Shown one piece after another: positions 7,109-15,527 of a stretch of DNA of 38,022 nucleotides. The notes under the pieces are model-generated. The model searched no databases. It saw only the letters and a list, made by a program, of their open reading frames with translations, and was not told where the DNA came from. This DNA is from Bacillota bacterium (GTDB lineage Bacteria; Sysuimicrobiota; Sysuimicrobiia; Sysuimicrobiales; Segetimicrobiaceae): assembly GCA_021324295.1 (NCBI GenBank), contig JAJPJJ010000092.1:1-38022 (forward strand), read 5' to 3'. The position numbers were made by a program, and so were the translations under genes. The first letter of the stretch is position 1. The number at the start of each line of letters is the position of its first letter.

Positions 7109-8137
7109 ATGAGGGAGGACTTCGGGGACCTGCACGAGATCGAGCAGCAGGCGGAGCGCGAGGCGGCCGCCGCTCAGACGCCGGAGGCGCTCGAGGAGGT
7201 GCGCGTGCGCTACCTGGGCCGCCAGGGCCTCGTCACCCAGGCCTTCCGCCGCCTCGGCACCGCGGCGCCGGAGGAGCGGCCGCGGCTGGGGCAGGCCCTC
7301 AACGCGCTCCGGGCCGCGGTCTCCTCCGCCCTGGCGTCCCGCGCCGACGCGCTGGCGCGGGACGCGCGGGAGGCGCGCCTGGCCGCGGAGCGGCTCGACG
7401 TGACCCTGCCCGGGCGCCCGCTCGCCGTGGGACGGAGGCACGTGCTCACCCGCACGATGGAGGAGATCGGGGAGATCTTCCGCGGGCTCGGGTTCCAAAT
7501 CGTCGAGGGGCCCGAGGTGGAGCACGATCACGACAACTTCGAGCGGTTGAACATCCCCCCGTACCACCCCGCGCGCGACGCGCAGGACTCCTTCTACCTC
7601 GGCGGCGGCTGGCTGCTGCGGACGCACACCACCGTCGTGGACGTGCACGTGCTCGACGCCCACCGTCCGCCGGTGCGGGCACTGTCGTACGGTCACTGCT
7701 ACCGCCGCGATCCGGTGGACGCGAGCCACTCCCCGATGTTCCATCAGGTGGACGGGTTCATGGTGGACGAGGGCGTGCGGTTCTCGGACCTCAAGGGGGT
7801 GTTGATCCACTTCGCGCGGATGTTCTTCGGGCCCGACACGCGCACGCGGTTCGTGCCCTCGTACTTCCCGTTTACCGAGCCGAGCGCGGAGATGGCGATC
7901 TCGTGCGTCATCTGCGGCGGGCGCGGCTGCGCCGTGTGCAAGCGCTCGGGGTGGCTGGAGATCCTGGGGTGCGGGATGTTCCACCCGCGCGTGCTCGAGA
8001 TGGCCGGCATCGACCCGCAGCGCTACACGGCGTTCGCGTTCGGGATGGGCGTGGAGCGGCCGGCGATGCTCAAGCACCGGATCGACGACATCCGGCTCTT
8101 CTTCGAGAACGACCTGCGCTTCCTGCGACAGGTGTAG
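7109..8137 (+). CDS. pheS: Phenylalanyl-tRNA synthetase alpha subunit
   Basis: 342 residues, class II aminoacyl-tRNA synthetase catalytic subunit. The ATG at 7109 has AGGAGG 9 bases upstream; the frame is open further up but overlaps the terminator. It has the N-terminal coiled coil (to about residue 90), motif 1 around TRTMEEIGEIFRGLGFQIVEGPEVE, motif 2 (CYRRDPVDASHSPMFHQVDG), the family segment CVICGGRGCAVCKRSGWLEILGCGMFHP, and motif 3 FGMGVERPAMLKHRIDDIR. It forms an alpha2-beta2 enzyme with PheT. Expression is predicted to respond to Phe-tRNA charging through the T-box. Confidence 0.97.
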   Translation: MREDFGDLHEIEQQAEREAAAAQTPEALEEVRVRYLGRQGLVTQAFRRLGTAAPEERPRLGQALNALRAAVSSALASRADALARDAREARLAAERLDVTLPGRPLAVGRRHVLTRTMEEIGEIFRGLGFQIVEGPEVEHDHDNFERLNIPPYHPARDAQDSFYLGGGWLLRTHTTVVDVHVLDAHRPPVRALSYGHCYRRDPVDASHSPMFHQVDGFMVDEGVRFSDLKGVLIHFARMFFGPDTRTRFVPSYFPFTEPSAEMAISCVICGGRGCAVCKRSGWLEILGCGMFHPRVLEMAGIDPQRYTAFAFGMGVERPAMLKHRIDDIRLFFENDLRFLRQV

Positions 8138-8375
8138 TACGTTGCGGAAGCTCCCGGCCCGGCACGGTGCAGTGAAGGTCTGTCCCTCGGAGCCCCGGGA
8201 GCGCGTGTCCTCTCCGTTGCCCTGGGCGCCGCGTCCCGGTGCGTGCCGCGTGGTCGTGACGCCCCCGAAGGCCCTCTCCGAGGACATCCCCTCCCGGCGA
8301 CGCGGGGGCGTGGGGAGGACCTGGCCGGATGAGACGCGGCACGAGACGCGGCGAGTCGCACGCTGAGGAGGACGG

Positions 8376-10550
8376 ATGCGCGTTCCACTCGAGTGGCTGC
8401 GTGAGTTCGTTGACCTCGCCGACGTCCCGGTCGATGCGCTCGTCGACCGCCTGCCCGGCGTCGGGCTCGGCGTAGAGGCCGTCGAGCGGGTCGGGGACGA
8501 TACCGTGCTCGAGCTCGAGGTCACGCCCAACCGCCCGGACTGCCTCAGCATCCTCGGGGTGGCGCGCGAGGTGGCGCTCCTGCTCGGCCGGCCGCTCCGC
8601 GCGCCCGGCGACGCCGGGGCGAGGGGGTTGCGGAGGCTCACCCGCGGGGTCGAGCACAGCGCCGCGGCCGGCGCACGGCTGGGCGCCGCGCAGCGGGTGG
8701 CGGTGCGGATCGAGGACCCGGGCGGGTGCCCGCGGTTTGTGGCCAGCGTGATCGAGGGCATCTGGATCGGCGCCTCGCCGTCCTGGATGCAGCGCCGCCT
8801 CGAGGCCGCCGGCGTCCGCCCGATCAACAACGTGGTGGACGTCACGAACTACGTGATGCTGGAGCTGGGACAGCCGATGCATGCGTTCGACTACGAGCGG
8901 GTGAGCGACCATGCGCTCACCGTGCGGCGCGCCCGGCCCGGCGAGGCCCTGGAGACCTTGGATGGGGCGGTGCGCGCGCTCGACGAGACGATGCTGGTCG
9001 TGGCCGACGAGGAGCGTGCGATCTCCTTGGCCGGGATCCTCGGCGGCCGGTCGACCGAGATCACCCCGGACACGACGACGGTGCTGCTCGATGCCGCCCA
9101 CTGGGATCCGCCCACGATCGGGCGGACGGCGCGGCGCCTCGGGATCCGGACCGAGGCCTCGGCCCGCTTCGAGCGGGGCACCGACCCGGAGGCTCCGCCG
9201 CAGGCGCAGGCCCGCGCCGCGGAGCTGCTGACCACCCTGTACGGCGCCCGCGTGCTCCGCGGGATGGTGGACGTCTACCCGCGGCGGATCGCGCCGCGCG
9301 TGATCCGGCTGCGGCCGGAGCGGGCCGCCTCGGTGCTGGGGATCGAGATCCCGCGGGACGAGATCGTCCGCATCCTCCGTGCGCTCGGCTGCACCGCCGA
9401 GGGCGCCCGCGCCCTCACGGTCCGGGTGCCGACGCACCGGCCGGATCTCACCCTCGAGGAGGACCTGATCGAGGAGATCGCGCGAATCTACGGGTACGAT
9501 CGCGTGCCGCTCACGCTGCCCCGCGGCGACACGACGCCCGGCATCACGTCGCCCTCGCTGGTCGCCGACCGGGAGGTGCGCGAGACGCTGGCCCGGTGCG
9601 GGCTCGTCGAGGCGCTGACCCTCACGCTCACGAGGCCAGAGACGGCGGCCGAAGCCGGGGGGCGCCCCGCGCTCCTGCGGAACCCGCTGACCCGGGACCA
9701 CGCCGCGCTCCGGACGTCGTTGCTCCCCGGCCTGATCGAGGTGCTCGCCACCAACGCCGCGCGCCGGATCGGGAACGTGCAGATCTTCGAGCTCGGCCGC
9801 ATCTTCCAGAGCCGGGGCCCGGAGGACCGGCCCGAGGAGCGCCGGTCGCTCGGGATCGCGGTGATGGGGCGATGGCGCGCGGGCTGGAACGTCCCGGAGG
9901 AGCAGGTGCTCGCCGATCTGTTCCACGTGCGATGGATCCTCGATGCGCTGCTCGGGAGCCTGGGGATGGAAGGGCAGCGGGTCGCCCCGCCTGCGACGCC
10001 GCAGCCGTGGTGGCATCCCGGGCGCGCGGCAGAGGTCTCCATCGGCGAGCACGTGGTCGCGCGGTTCGGCGAGTTGCACCCGGACTACGCGCAGCGCCAC
10101 CGGTTGCCGCACCGCGCCTACCTCGCCGACGTGGACCTCGAGGCGCTGTACCGGATCTCCGCCGGCCGGGGGCGCGTGGCCCCGGGGTCGCCGGGCGCCG
10201 CGCCGGAGGCGCCGGCGGCCGCGGCGCCGCCGATCGTCCCGGCGGGGACCTACGCCGGGCTGCCGCATTTCCCCGACGTGGAACGCGATCTCGCGGCGGT
10301 CGTGCCCGCGGACCTCCCGGCGGCGCGGGTCGAGGAGATCATCCGCGCCTCCGCCGGCCCGCTGCTCGAGGCGGTGGAGCTGTTCGACGTCTACACCGGA
10401 CCCCCGGTGCCCCCCGGCCACCGCAACCTGGCCTACCGGCTACGGCTCCGCGCGCCGGATCGGACGCTCGTGGCCGGGGAGGTAGAGGAAATCGTGGAGA
10501 ATGTCCGAAATGCCCTACGGACGCGCGCCGGCGCCCAACTGCGCGTCTAG
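8376..10550 (+). CDS. pheT: Phenylalanyl-tRNA synthetase beta subunit, short form
   Basis: 724 residues, clearly shorter than the usual 790-810. The N-terminus MRVPLEWLREFVDLADVPVDAL passes within 45 residues straight into LELEVTPNRPDCLSILGVAREVA. The EMAP/OB-fold tRNA-binding insert normally found at about residues 40-150 is absent. The B3/B4 editing region (NNVVDVTNYVMLELGQPMHAFD), B5 domain, catalytic-like core and C-terminal anticodon-binding FDX-ACB domain (FPDVERDLAAVVPADLPAARVEEI...) are present. GGAGGACGG precedes the ATG. A 238-base gap after pheS contains no supportable gene. Confidence 0.96.
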   Translation: MRVPLEWLREFVDLADVPVDALVDRLPGVGLGVEAVERVGDDTVLELEVTPNRPDCLSILGVAREVALLLGRPLRAPGDAGARGLRRLTRGVEHSAAAGARLGAAQRVAVRIEDPGGCPRFVASVIEGIWIGASPSWMQRRLEAAGVRPINNVVDVTNYVMLELGQPMHAFDYERVSDHALTVRRARPGEALETLDGAVRALDETMLVVADEERAISLAGILGGRSTEITPDTTTVLLDAAHWDPPTIGRTARRLGIRTEASARFERGTDPEAPPQAQARAAELLTTLYGARVLRGMVDVYPRRIAPRVIRLRPERAASVLGIEIPRDEIVRILRALGCTAEGARALTVRVPTHRPDLTLEEDLIEEIARIYGYDRVPLTLPRGDTTPGITSPSLVADREVRETLARCGLVEALTLTLTRPETAAEAGGRPALLRNPLTRDHAALRTSLLPGLIEVLATNAARRIGNVQIFELGRIFQSRGPEDRPEERRSLGIAVMGRWRAGWNVPEEQVLADLFHVRWILDALLGSLGMEGQRVAPPATPQPWWHPGRAAEVSIGEHVVARFGELHPDYAQRHRLPHRAYLADVDLEALYRISAGRGRVAPGSPGAAPEAPAAAAPPIVPAGTYAGLPHFPDVERDLAAVVPADLPAARVEEIIRASAGPLLEAVELFDVYTGPPVPPGHRNLAYRLRLRAPDRTLVAGEVEEIVENVRNALRTRAGAQLRV

Positions 10551-10581
10551 TGTGCGTCGCCTGACGTGGTGATCATCTCCG

Positions 10582-11112
10582 ATGCCGCGCACCATCACGC
10601 TGAACTGGATGGACTGGATCACGCTGGCGATCGTGCTGGTGTCGATCCTGCGGGGGACGCGGTACGGGGCGCTGGCCGGGGTCGTGGACCTGCTCGTCCT
10701 GGTCGGCGCGTTCCTGGCCGCCGCGGCCGTCTACGCCGACGGCGCGGCGTTGCTGCGGCGGTCCCTCGCGGTGCTGCCGGCGTCGTGGGCGGCGTTCGTC
10801 GCGCTCGTGGCGATCTGGATCGGGCTCTACGTCCCGCTCGGGCTGCTGGTCCGCTGGGCGCTGGGGCGGAAGGTCGCCGCCGCCTCCCGCATGGTGGGCG
10901 GCGTGCTCGGCGGGATCCGGGGCCTCGTGCTCGCGACGATCCTGCTCGTGATCGTCCTCGCCGCGCCGTTCCGCGAGGCCATCGCGGCGGACGCGGCGCG
11001 GTCCCGTGTGGCGCCGTACCTGCTGCGCGCGAACGAACGCCTGGGGGCCCTGCTCCTCCCCGCGCTGCCGGTGCGCGTGCCCCGCATCGGGCCGGGAGGG
11101 ATCACGTTCTGA
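10582..11112 (+). CDS. CvpA-family membrane protein
   Basis: 176 residues with about four hydrophobic helices: ITLAIVLVSILRGTRYGALAGVVDLLVLVGAF, LPASWAAFVALVAIWIGLYVPLGLLV, and GGVLGGIRGLVLATILLVIVLAAP. The tight Gly-rich first turn and the overall plan match CvpA/YshB proteins, named for colicin V production but of unclear general function. Its place between pheT and polX is the Bacillus order (pheT, zapA, cvpA, polX), although zapA is missing here. Confidence 0.8.
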   Translation: MPRTITLNWMDWITLAIVLVSILRGTRYGALAGVVDLLVLVGAFLAAAAVYADGAALLRRSLAVLPASWAAFVALVAIWIGLYVPLGLLVRWALGRKVAAASRMVGGVLGGIRGLVLATILLVIVLAAPFREAIAADAARSRVAPYLLRANERLGALLLPALPVRVPRIGPGGITF

Positions 11113-11136
11113 GAGCGCCGGGCCGGCCGATCTGCC

Positions 11137-12858
11137 GTGGACGCCACCAACCTCGAGGTCGCCCGCATCTTCAATGAGATCGCCGATCTTCTGGAGATCA
11201 AGCAGGAGTCGACGTTCCGCGTCAACGCGTATCGGCGCGCCGCCCGGGCCGTCGAGAGCCTGAGCGAGGACCTGCGGACAATCGCCCAGCGGGGCGAGCT
11301 GCGCAGGATCGGCGGGATCGGTCAGAGCCTCGCGGAGAAGATCGAAGAGTACCTGCGCACCGGCGCGATCGCCTACCACGAGGAGCTGCGGGCCGCGATG
11401 CCGCGCGGCCTCGCCGAGCTGATGACGATCCCGGAGGTCGGGCCCAAGACCGCGCTCCTCCTCTACGAGCGCCTCGGCGTATCCAGCGTGGCGGCTCTGG
11501 AGGAGGCGGCGCGCGCCGGCAAGGTGCGCCAGTTGCCGCGGATGGGCGCCAAGACCGAGCAGAACATCCTCGCGGGCATCGCGCGCATGCGGGCGCAGAG
11601 CGCCCGGCAGCCGCTCGGGGCCGTCCTGCCGCACGCGCAGGCCATCGCCGGCGCGCTGCGCGGTATCTCCGGGGTCGAGGCGCTGAGCATCGCCGGCAGC
11701 ATCCGCCGGATGCGCGACACGATCGCGGACATCGACATCGTGGTGGCGACCCGCCGGTCCGATGCCGTGATGGACGCGTTCGTCGCGCTGCCCCAGGCGG
11801 AGACGGTCCTCTCCAAGGGCAGCACGCGCAGCAGCATCGTCCTCCGCCACGTCGGCGTGCAGTGCGACCTCCGCGCCGTCGAGCCGGACTCGTACGGCGC
11901 AGCGCTGCAGTACTTCACCGGCAGCAAGGACCACAACGTCCAGCTCCGGGAGCGGGCCGTGCGCCTCGGGCTCCGCGTCAGCGAGTACGGCGTGTTCCGC
12001 GTCCGCACCGACCGGCGCCTCGCCGGGCGCACCGAGGAGGACGTCTACGAGGCCCTCGGGCTGCAGTGGATCCCGCCGGAGATCCGCGAGGCGCAGGGGG
12101 AGCTCGAGCTCGCGGAGCGGCGCGCGCTCCCCGCGCTCGTCCGCGTCGGGGACATCCGAGGCGACCTGCACGTGCACACGACGTGGAGCGACGGCGCGCA
12201 CACGGCCGAGGCGATGGCGCGGGCGGCCCGGCAGCGCGGGTACGAGTATCTGTGCATCACCGATCACTCCCGCTCGCTCAAGTTTGCCGGCGGGGTCACG
12301 ATCGAGGACCTGCGGGCGCACGCCCGCGCCGTCCGCCACCTCAGCGACCGCCTCGGGATCCGGGTCCTGCTCGGCAGCGAGGTCGACATCCTCCCGGACG
12401 GCTCGCTCGACTACCCCGATGAGGTGCTGGAGAGCCTCGATCTCGTGATCGGCTCGATCCACAGCCGCTTCCGGATGCCGCGGGCGGAGCTGACGCGCCG
12501 CGTGATCCGGGCGATGGAGAGTCCCCACCTCGACATCCTGGGGCATCCGACGGGGCGGCTGGTGGGGCAGCGGGAGCCGCTCGACCTCGACATCGACGCG
12601 GTGGTGGAGGCCGCCCGCCGGACCGAGACGGTGCTCGAGATCAACGCGTCGCCGGAGCGTCTCGACCTCAAGGACACGCACGTGCGGCTCGCCCGCGACA
12701 GCGGCGCGTTGTTCTCGATCGGGACGGACGCGCACCGCACGGAACACTTCGCGTACATCGACTACGGGGTCGGCACGGCGCGGCGCGGATGGGTGGAGGC
12801 GACGCAGGTCGTGAACGCGTGGCCGCTCGCGCGGCTGCTGGACTTCCTCGCGCGGTAG
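11137..12858 (+). CDS. polX: DNA polymerase/3'-5' exonuclease PolX
   Basis: 573 residues from GTG ([21 protein letters not shown]). The N-terminal half is a family X polymerase: 8-kDa domain ([16 protein letters not shown]), helix-hairpin-helix repeats ([30 protein letters not shown]) and the palm with [20 protein letters not shown] (GSxRR and DxD metal site). The C-terminal half is a PHP domain ([45 protein letters not shown]) with manganese-dependent 3'-5' exonuclease and AP-endonuclease activity in Bacillus PolX. The role is gap-filling in base-excision repair. This fits the glycosylase gene that starts in its stop codon. Confidence 0.96.
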   Translation: MDATNLEVARIFNEIADLLEIKQESTFRVNAYRRAARAVESLSEDLRTIAQRGELRRIGGIGQSLAEKIEEYLRTGAIAYHEELRAAMPRGLAELMTIPEVGPKTALLLYERLGVSSVAALEEAARAGKVRQLPRMGAKTEQNILAGIARMRAQSARQPLGAVLPHAQAIAGALRGISGVEALSIAGSIRRMRDTIADIDIVVATRRSDAVMDAFVALPQAETVLSKGSTRSSIVLRHVGVQCDLRAVEPDSYGAALQYFTGSKDHNVQLRERAVRLGLRVSEYGVFRVRTDRRLAGRTEEDVYEALGLQWIPPEIREAQGELELAERRALPALVRVGDIRGDLHVHTTWSDGAHTAEAMARAARQRGYEYLCITDHSRSLKFAGGVTIEDLRAHARAVRHLSDRLGIRVLLGSEVDILPDGSLDYPDEVLESLDLVIGSIHSRFRMPRAELTRRVIRAMESPHLDILGHPTGRLVGQREPLDLDIDAVVEAARRTETVLEINASPERLDLKDTHVRLARDSGALFSIGTDAHRTEHFAYIDYGVGTARRGWVEATQVVNAWPLARLLDFLAR

Positions 12859-13493
12859 TGGCGCCGGCGGCGCGGGACCGGACGGGGCATCCTCACGGGG
12901 CGCTCCGGCGCCTGCCGCGCGCGCTGCTCGCCCGCGCGACGCTCGAGGTGGCGCCCGCGCTGCTCGGCTACTACCTCGTGCACGAGACGCCCGAGGGGCG
13001 GACCGCGGGCCGGATCGTGGAGGTGGAGGCCTATCTCGGCCCGCGGGACCCAGCCAGCCACGCGTACCGCCGCACGCAACGGAGCGAGGTGATGTGGGGC
13101 CCGCCCGGCACCGCCTACGTCTACCTGAGCTACGGCAACCACGCCTGTATGAACGTCGTGACCGAGCCGGAGGGCCGCGCCGGCGCCGTGCTGCTGCGCG
13201 CGCTCGAGCCGGTCGAGGGCATTGCGCTGATGCAGCGGCGGCGCCGCACGCAGGACCTGCACGCGCTCGCGAGCGGCCCGGGCCGGCTGACGCAGGCGAT
13301 GGGGATCACGCTCGCGCACAACCGCGCGGACCTGATCAGCGGGCCGCTGTATCTCGCGCGCGGCCGCCCACCGGCCGAGGTCGCGAGGACCGCCCGCATC
13401 GGGATCTCGAGCGCCACCGACCGGCTATGGCGCTTCGTCGAGCGGGGATCGCCGTTCCTCTCCCGGCCGGTCCCCCGGGCGACGTCGCCGTGA
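12858..13493 (+). CDS. 3-methyladenine DNA glycosylase (AAG/Mpg family)
   Basis: 211 residues from a GTG sharing one base with the polX TAG; the frame is also open upstream, but this start gives the family N-terminus [23 protein letters not shown]. Diagnostic segments are [49 protein letters not shown] and [12 protein letters not shown]. The catalytic Glu is in VEVEAY. Members flip out and excise alkylated purines. Coupling to polX suggests a base-excision-repair pair; Bacillus carries mutS2 downstream of polX instead. Confidence 0.94.
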   Translation: MAPAARDRTGHPHGALRRLPRALLARATLEVAPALLGYYLVHETPEGRTAGRIVEVEAYLGPRDPASHAYRRTQRSEVMWGPPGTAYVYLSYGNHACMNVVTEPEGRAGAVLLRALEPVEGIALMQRRRRTQDLHALASGPGRLTQAMGITLAHNRADLISGPLYLARGRPPAEVARTARIGISSATDRLWRFVERGSPFLSRPVPRATSP

Positions 13494-13549
13494 CCAGCGC
13501 CGCGCGGTCGCGGTGGACGCCGCGACCGCGGGTTGTGCGAGATTGGGGA

Positions 13550-13578
13550 TTGTGGGCCGGGGCGGCATCTGGTATACT
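13550..13578 (+). promoter_or_regulatory. Promoter of the fluoride-riboswitch/Ehr operon
   Basis: TTGTGG (13550-13555), 17-base spacer, TATACT (13573-13578) with TGG just before it (extended -10). The start would be near 13585, immediately before the palindrome. Confidence 0.65.
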
Positions 13579-13588
13579 GCCGCCCGTA

Positions 13589-13622
13589 GGCTGGCCGCGC
13601 GGGACGTCCCGCGCGGCCAGCC
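13589..13622 (+). repeat. 34-bp perfect palindrome in the 5' leader
   Basis: GGCTGGCCGCGCGGGAC (13589-13605) is followed at once by its exact reverse complement (13606-13622), with no spacer. It lies between the -10 box and the fluoride aptamer. It could be an operator for a dimeric regulator or a very stable 5' RNA hairpin. Confidence 0.85.
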
Positions 13623-13628
13623 GGATGG

Positions 13629-13682
13629 TGGCGATGAGGCTCGCCATATAACCGCGCCGGAGCGCGCTGATAGCCTCTGCAG
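13629..13682 (+). ncRNA. Fluoride riboswitch (crcB motif) upstream of Ehr-type complex operon
   Basis: The stem-loop TGGCG-ATGAGGCT-CGCCA (13629-13646) is followed by ATATAACCGCGCC, a short GGAG loop, GCGCGCTGATAGCCTCTGC. Order, spacing and the invariant AACC, CTGAT and loop GATGAGGC elements match the fluoride aptamer; it is nearly base-for-base the known Thermotoga petrophila form. Loop GAGGC can pair with GCCTC (13673-13677) as the pseudoknot. The GCCTC strand is also the 5' arm of the terminator that follows, so fluoride binding should prevent termination and switch the operon on. Confidence 0.93.
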
Positions 13683-13708
13683 TGGTCGCTGCAGAGGCTT
13701 TTTGTTTT
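13673..13708 (+). terminator. Riboswitch-controlled intrinsic terminator
   Basis: A perfect 10-bp stem, GCCTCTGCAG (13673-13682) with CTGCAGAGGC (13689-13698), has a 6-base loop and is followed by TTTTTGTTTT. Its 5' arm overlaps the aptamer pseudoknot strand, so the two structures are mutually exclusive. Confidence 0.93.
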
Positions 13709-13821
13709 GCCGCGGCGATCCGGCCCGGATCCGGTCCAGGGGTGCGGACGGTGGCGACGACCGAGCGAACGCGGGGCGCTCGTCCCAGACCGGCGCGCGC
13801 ACGCGCTGTGCGGGTGCGCCG

Positions 13822-14766
13822 ATGACGAGCCGCGTCCTCACGAACCTGCTGCAGGTCGCCACGGTCCTGCTGCTCTCCCCGCTTGTGCGGGGCATCCTGG
13901 ACCGCCTCGAGGAGCGCGTGCAATCGAAGCGCGGCCCGAGCGTCTGGCAGCCCTACCGCGATCTGTGGAAGCTCTTCCACAAAGACGAGGTCGTCTCGGA
14001 GCACAGCTCGTGGATCTTTCGCGTGGCCCCCTACGTGATCTTCGTCACACCGATCTTCGTGGCGCTGCTCATCCCCGTGCTCACCGCGTACCCGCTCGCG
14101 TTCGCCTTCATGGGCGATATGCTGGGCGGCGGGTTCGTCCTGGCGCTGGGCGGGTTCTTCGCGACGCTCGCGGCCGTGGACACCGGAAACCCCTACGGCC
14201 CGATGGGGGCGAGCCGGACGCGCATGGTGGGGTTCCTCGCCGAGCCCGTGTTCATGATCGTGTTCTTCACCGTCTCGTTCGTGGCCGGCTCGACGATCCC
14301 GTACATCGTGCAGCAGCGGTGGGTCCGGCCGCTTCCCACCTTCTTCGAGCCCGCGCACGTGCTGCTGATGATGGCCTTTATCATGCTGATCCTCGCGGAG
14401 GCCGGCCGGATCCCCGTGGACAACCCGTCGGGGCACTTCGAGCTCGCGATGATCGACGAGTCCAAGGGGCTGGAGTACTCGGGCCGCGCCGCCGCGCTCG
14501 TGAAATGGGGTGGGGCGATGAAGTTCTTCGTGCTGCTCGTCATCTTCCTCAACGTGCTGGTGACGCCGTGGGGCCTGGCCACCACGCAGGCGCCGGCGCA
14601 GGTGCTGCTGGCCGTCCCTCTCGTGCTGCTGAAGATCCTCGCTTTCCTGCTGCTCCTCGTCGTGATCGAGTCGTCGCTCGCGAAGCTGCGGCTCTTTCGC
14701 ATCACCGAGTTCCTCGGCGCGGCCTTCGTGACCGCCACGGTGGCGATGATCACGCGGGTCTTCTGA
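13822..14766 (+). CDS. NuoH/HyfC-like membrane subunit of Ehr-type complex
   Basis: 314 residues, about eight transmembrane helices, homologous to complex I NuoH and hydrogenase-4/FHL subunits HyfC/HycD. Visible signatures are SPLVRGILDRLEERVQSKRGPSVWQPYRDLWKLFHK near the N-terminus and AEAGRIPVDNPSGHFELAMIDESKGLEYSGRAAAL in the middle. In the family this subunit anchors the hydrophilic arm and links redox chemistry to ion translocation. It is the first gene after the fluoride riboswitch and terminator. The ATG at 13822 is chosen because earlier in-frame codons lie in or before the terminator; the ribosome-binding site is weak. The operon continues with five co-directional genes. Confidence 0.9.
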   Translation: MTSRVLTNLLQVATVLLLSPLVRGILDRLEERVQSKRGPSVWQPYRDLWKLFHKDEVVSEHSSWIFRVAPYVIFVTPIFVALLIPVLTAYPLAFAFMGDMLGGGFVLALGGFFATLAAVDTGNPYGPMGASRTRMVGFLAEPVFMIVFFTVSFVAGSTIPYIVQQRWVRPLPTFFEPAHVLLMMAFIMLILAEAGRIPVDNPSGHFELAMIDESKGLEYSGRAAALVKWGGAMKFFVLLVIFLNVLVTPWGLATTQAPAQVLLAVPLVLLKILAFLLLLVVIESSLAKLRLFRITEFLGAAFVTATVAMITRVF

Positions 14767-14804
14767 ACCGCCGGTATGACACGCGAGAGGGGTGAGCCGT
14801 ACCC

Positions 14805-15527
14805 GTGTCTGGCATGGTCTCGTCCTTGAACGATCTCGCGGGAGGCGTGTTCCTCCTCACCGCGTTCGGCCTCATCGTGCCGTGGCAGGCCGCGCAGTCC
14901 CTCAGGCTGTTCGTGGTCCAATCGATGTGCCTGGCGGCCTCGGCGCTGCTCCTGGCGTCCGGATTGGGCGCGCCCGACCTGATCGCGGTCGGCGCGCTGA
15001 CGCTGGCGACGAAATCGCTGCTGATCCCGTGGCTCCTCCGCCGGACGGTGAGCCGGGAGATCTACACCCGCCGCGAGCTGTCCCCGGTCGTGAACGTCCC
15101 GTCCTCGTTGCTGGTCGCGCTCGCGCTCGTCGTCCTGTCGTACTTCGTCGCGGGGCCGCTGGTGGCCGCGGTCCCCCGGACGTTCGCCCGCGTGAACCTG
15201 CCGATCGGCCTCGCCGGGCTGCTGCTTGGCGCGTACCCGCTGCTGGTGAGGCGGGAGGCGATCCCGCAGGTGATCGGCATCCTGGCGATGGAGAACGGCG
15301 CGTTCTACGCGGGCGTCGCGATCGCCCCGGACCTGCCGTTGATCGCGGAGCTGGCCGCGGCCTTCGATGTGCTGGTGATCGCGCTGGTGCTGGGCCTCCT
15401 CACGCGCACGATCCACGAGCGCGTCGGCACGACCGACGTGGCGTCGCTCGCGACGCTGCGAGAGATCCGGGTGTCCGGAGCCATCCTGCGCAAGGAGAGC
15501 GGGGCACGCGAGGGGGCCGCTCGATGA
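14805..15527 (+). CDS. HyfE-like membrane subunit (NuoK-related)
   Basis: 240 residues, about seven hydrophobic helices, GTG start with AGGGGTGA 9 bases upstream; an alternative ATG lies three codons later. It matches HyfE of hydrogenase-4: an N-terminal helix block (LTAFGLIVPWQAAQSLRLFVVQSMCLAASALLLASGL), the loop SREIYTRRELSPVVNVPSSLL, and the segment VIGILAMENGAFYAGVAIAPDLPLIAEL, whose Glu in MENG corresponds to the conserved NuoK-type membrane glutamate. The stop overlaps the next ATG (ATGA), so translation is coupled. Confidence 0.85.
   Translation: MSGMVSSLNDLAGGVFLLTAFGLIVPWQAAQSLRLFVVQSMCLAASALLLASGLGAPDLIAVGALTLATKSLLIPWLLRRTVSREIYTRRELSPVVNVPSSLLVALALVVLSYFVAGPLVAAVPRTFARVNLPIGLAGLLLGAYPLLVRREAIPQVIGILAMENGAFYAGVAIAPDLPLIAELAAAFDVLVIALVLGLLTRTIHERVGTTDVASLATLREIRVSGAILRKESGAREGAAR

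Noticed and set aside
8142-8366. Plus-strand ORF of 74 codons between pheS and pheT
   Set aside because: Its composition is Arg/Pro-rich, it has no clear ribosome-binding site and no recognisable family; likely leader or spacer.
6572-10421. Very long minus-strand frames opposite pheS and pheT
   Set aside because: The plus strand encodes complete, unmistakable PheS and PheT; the antisense products are low-complexity.
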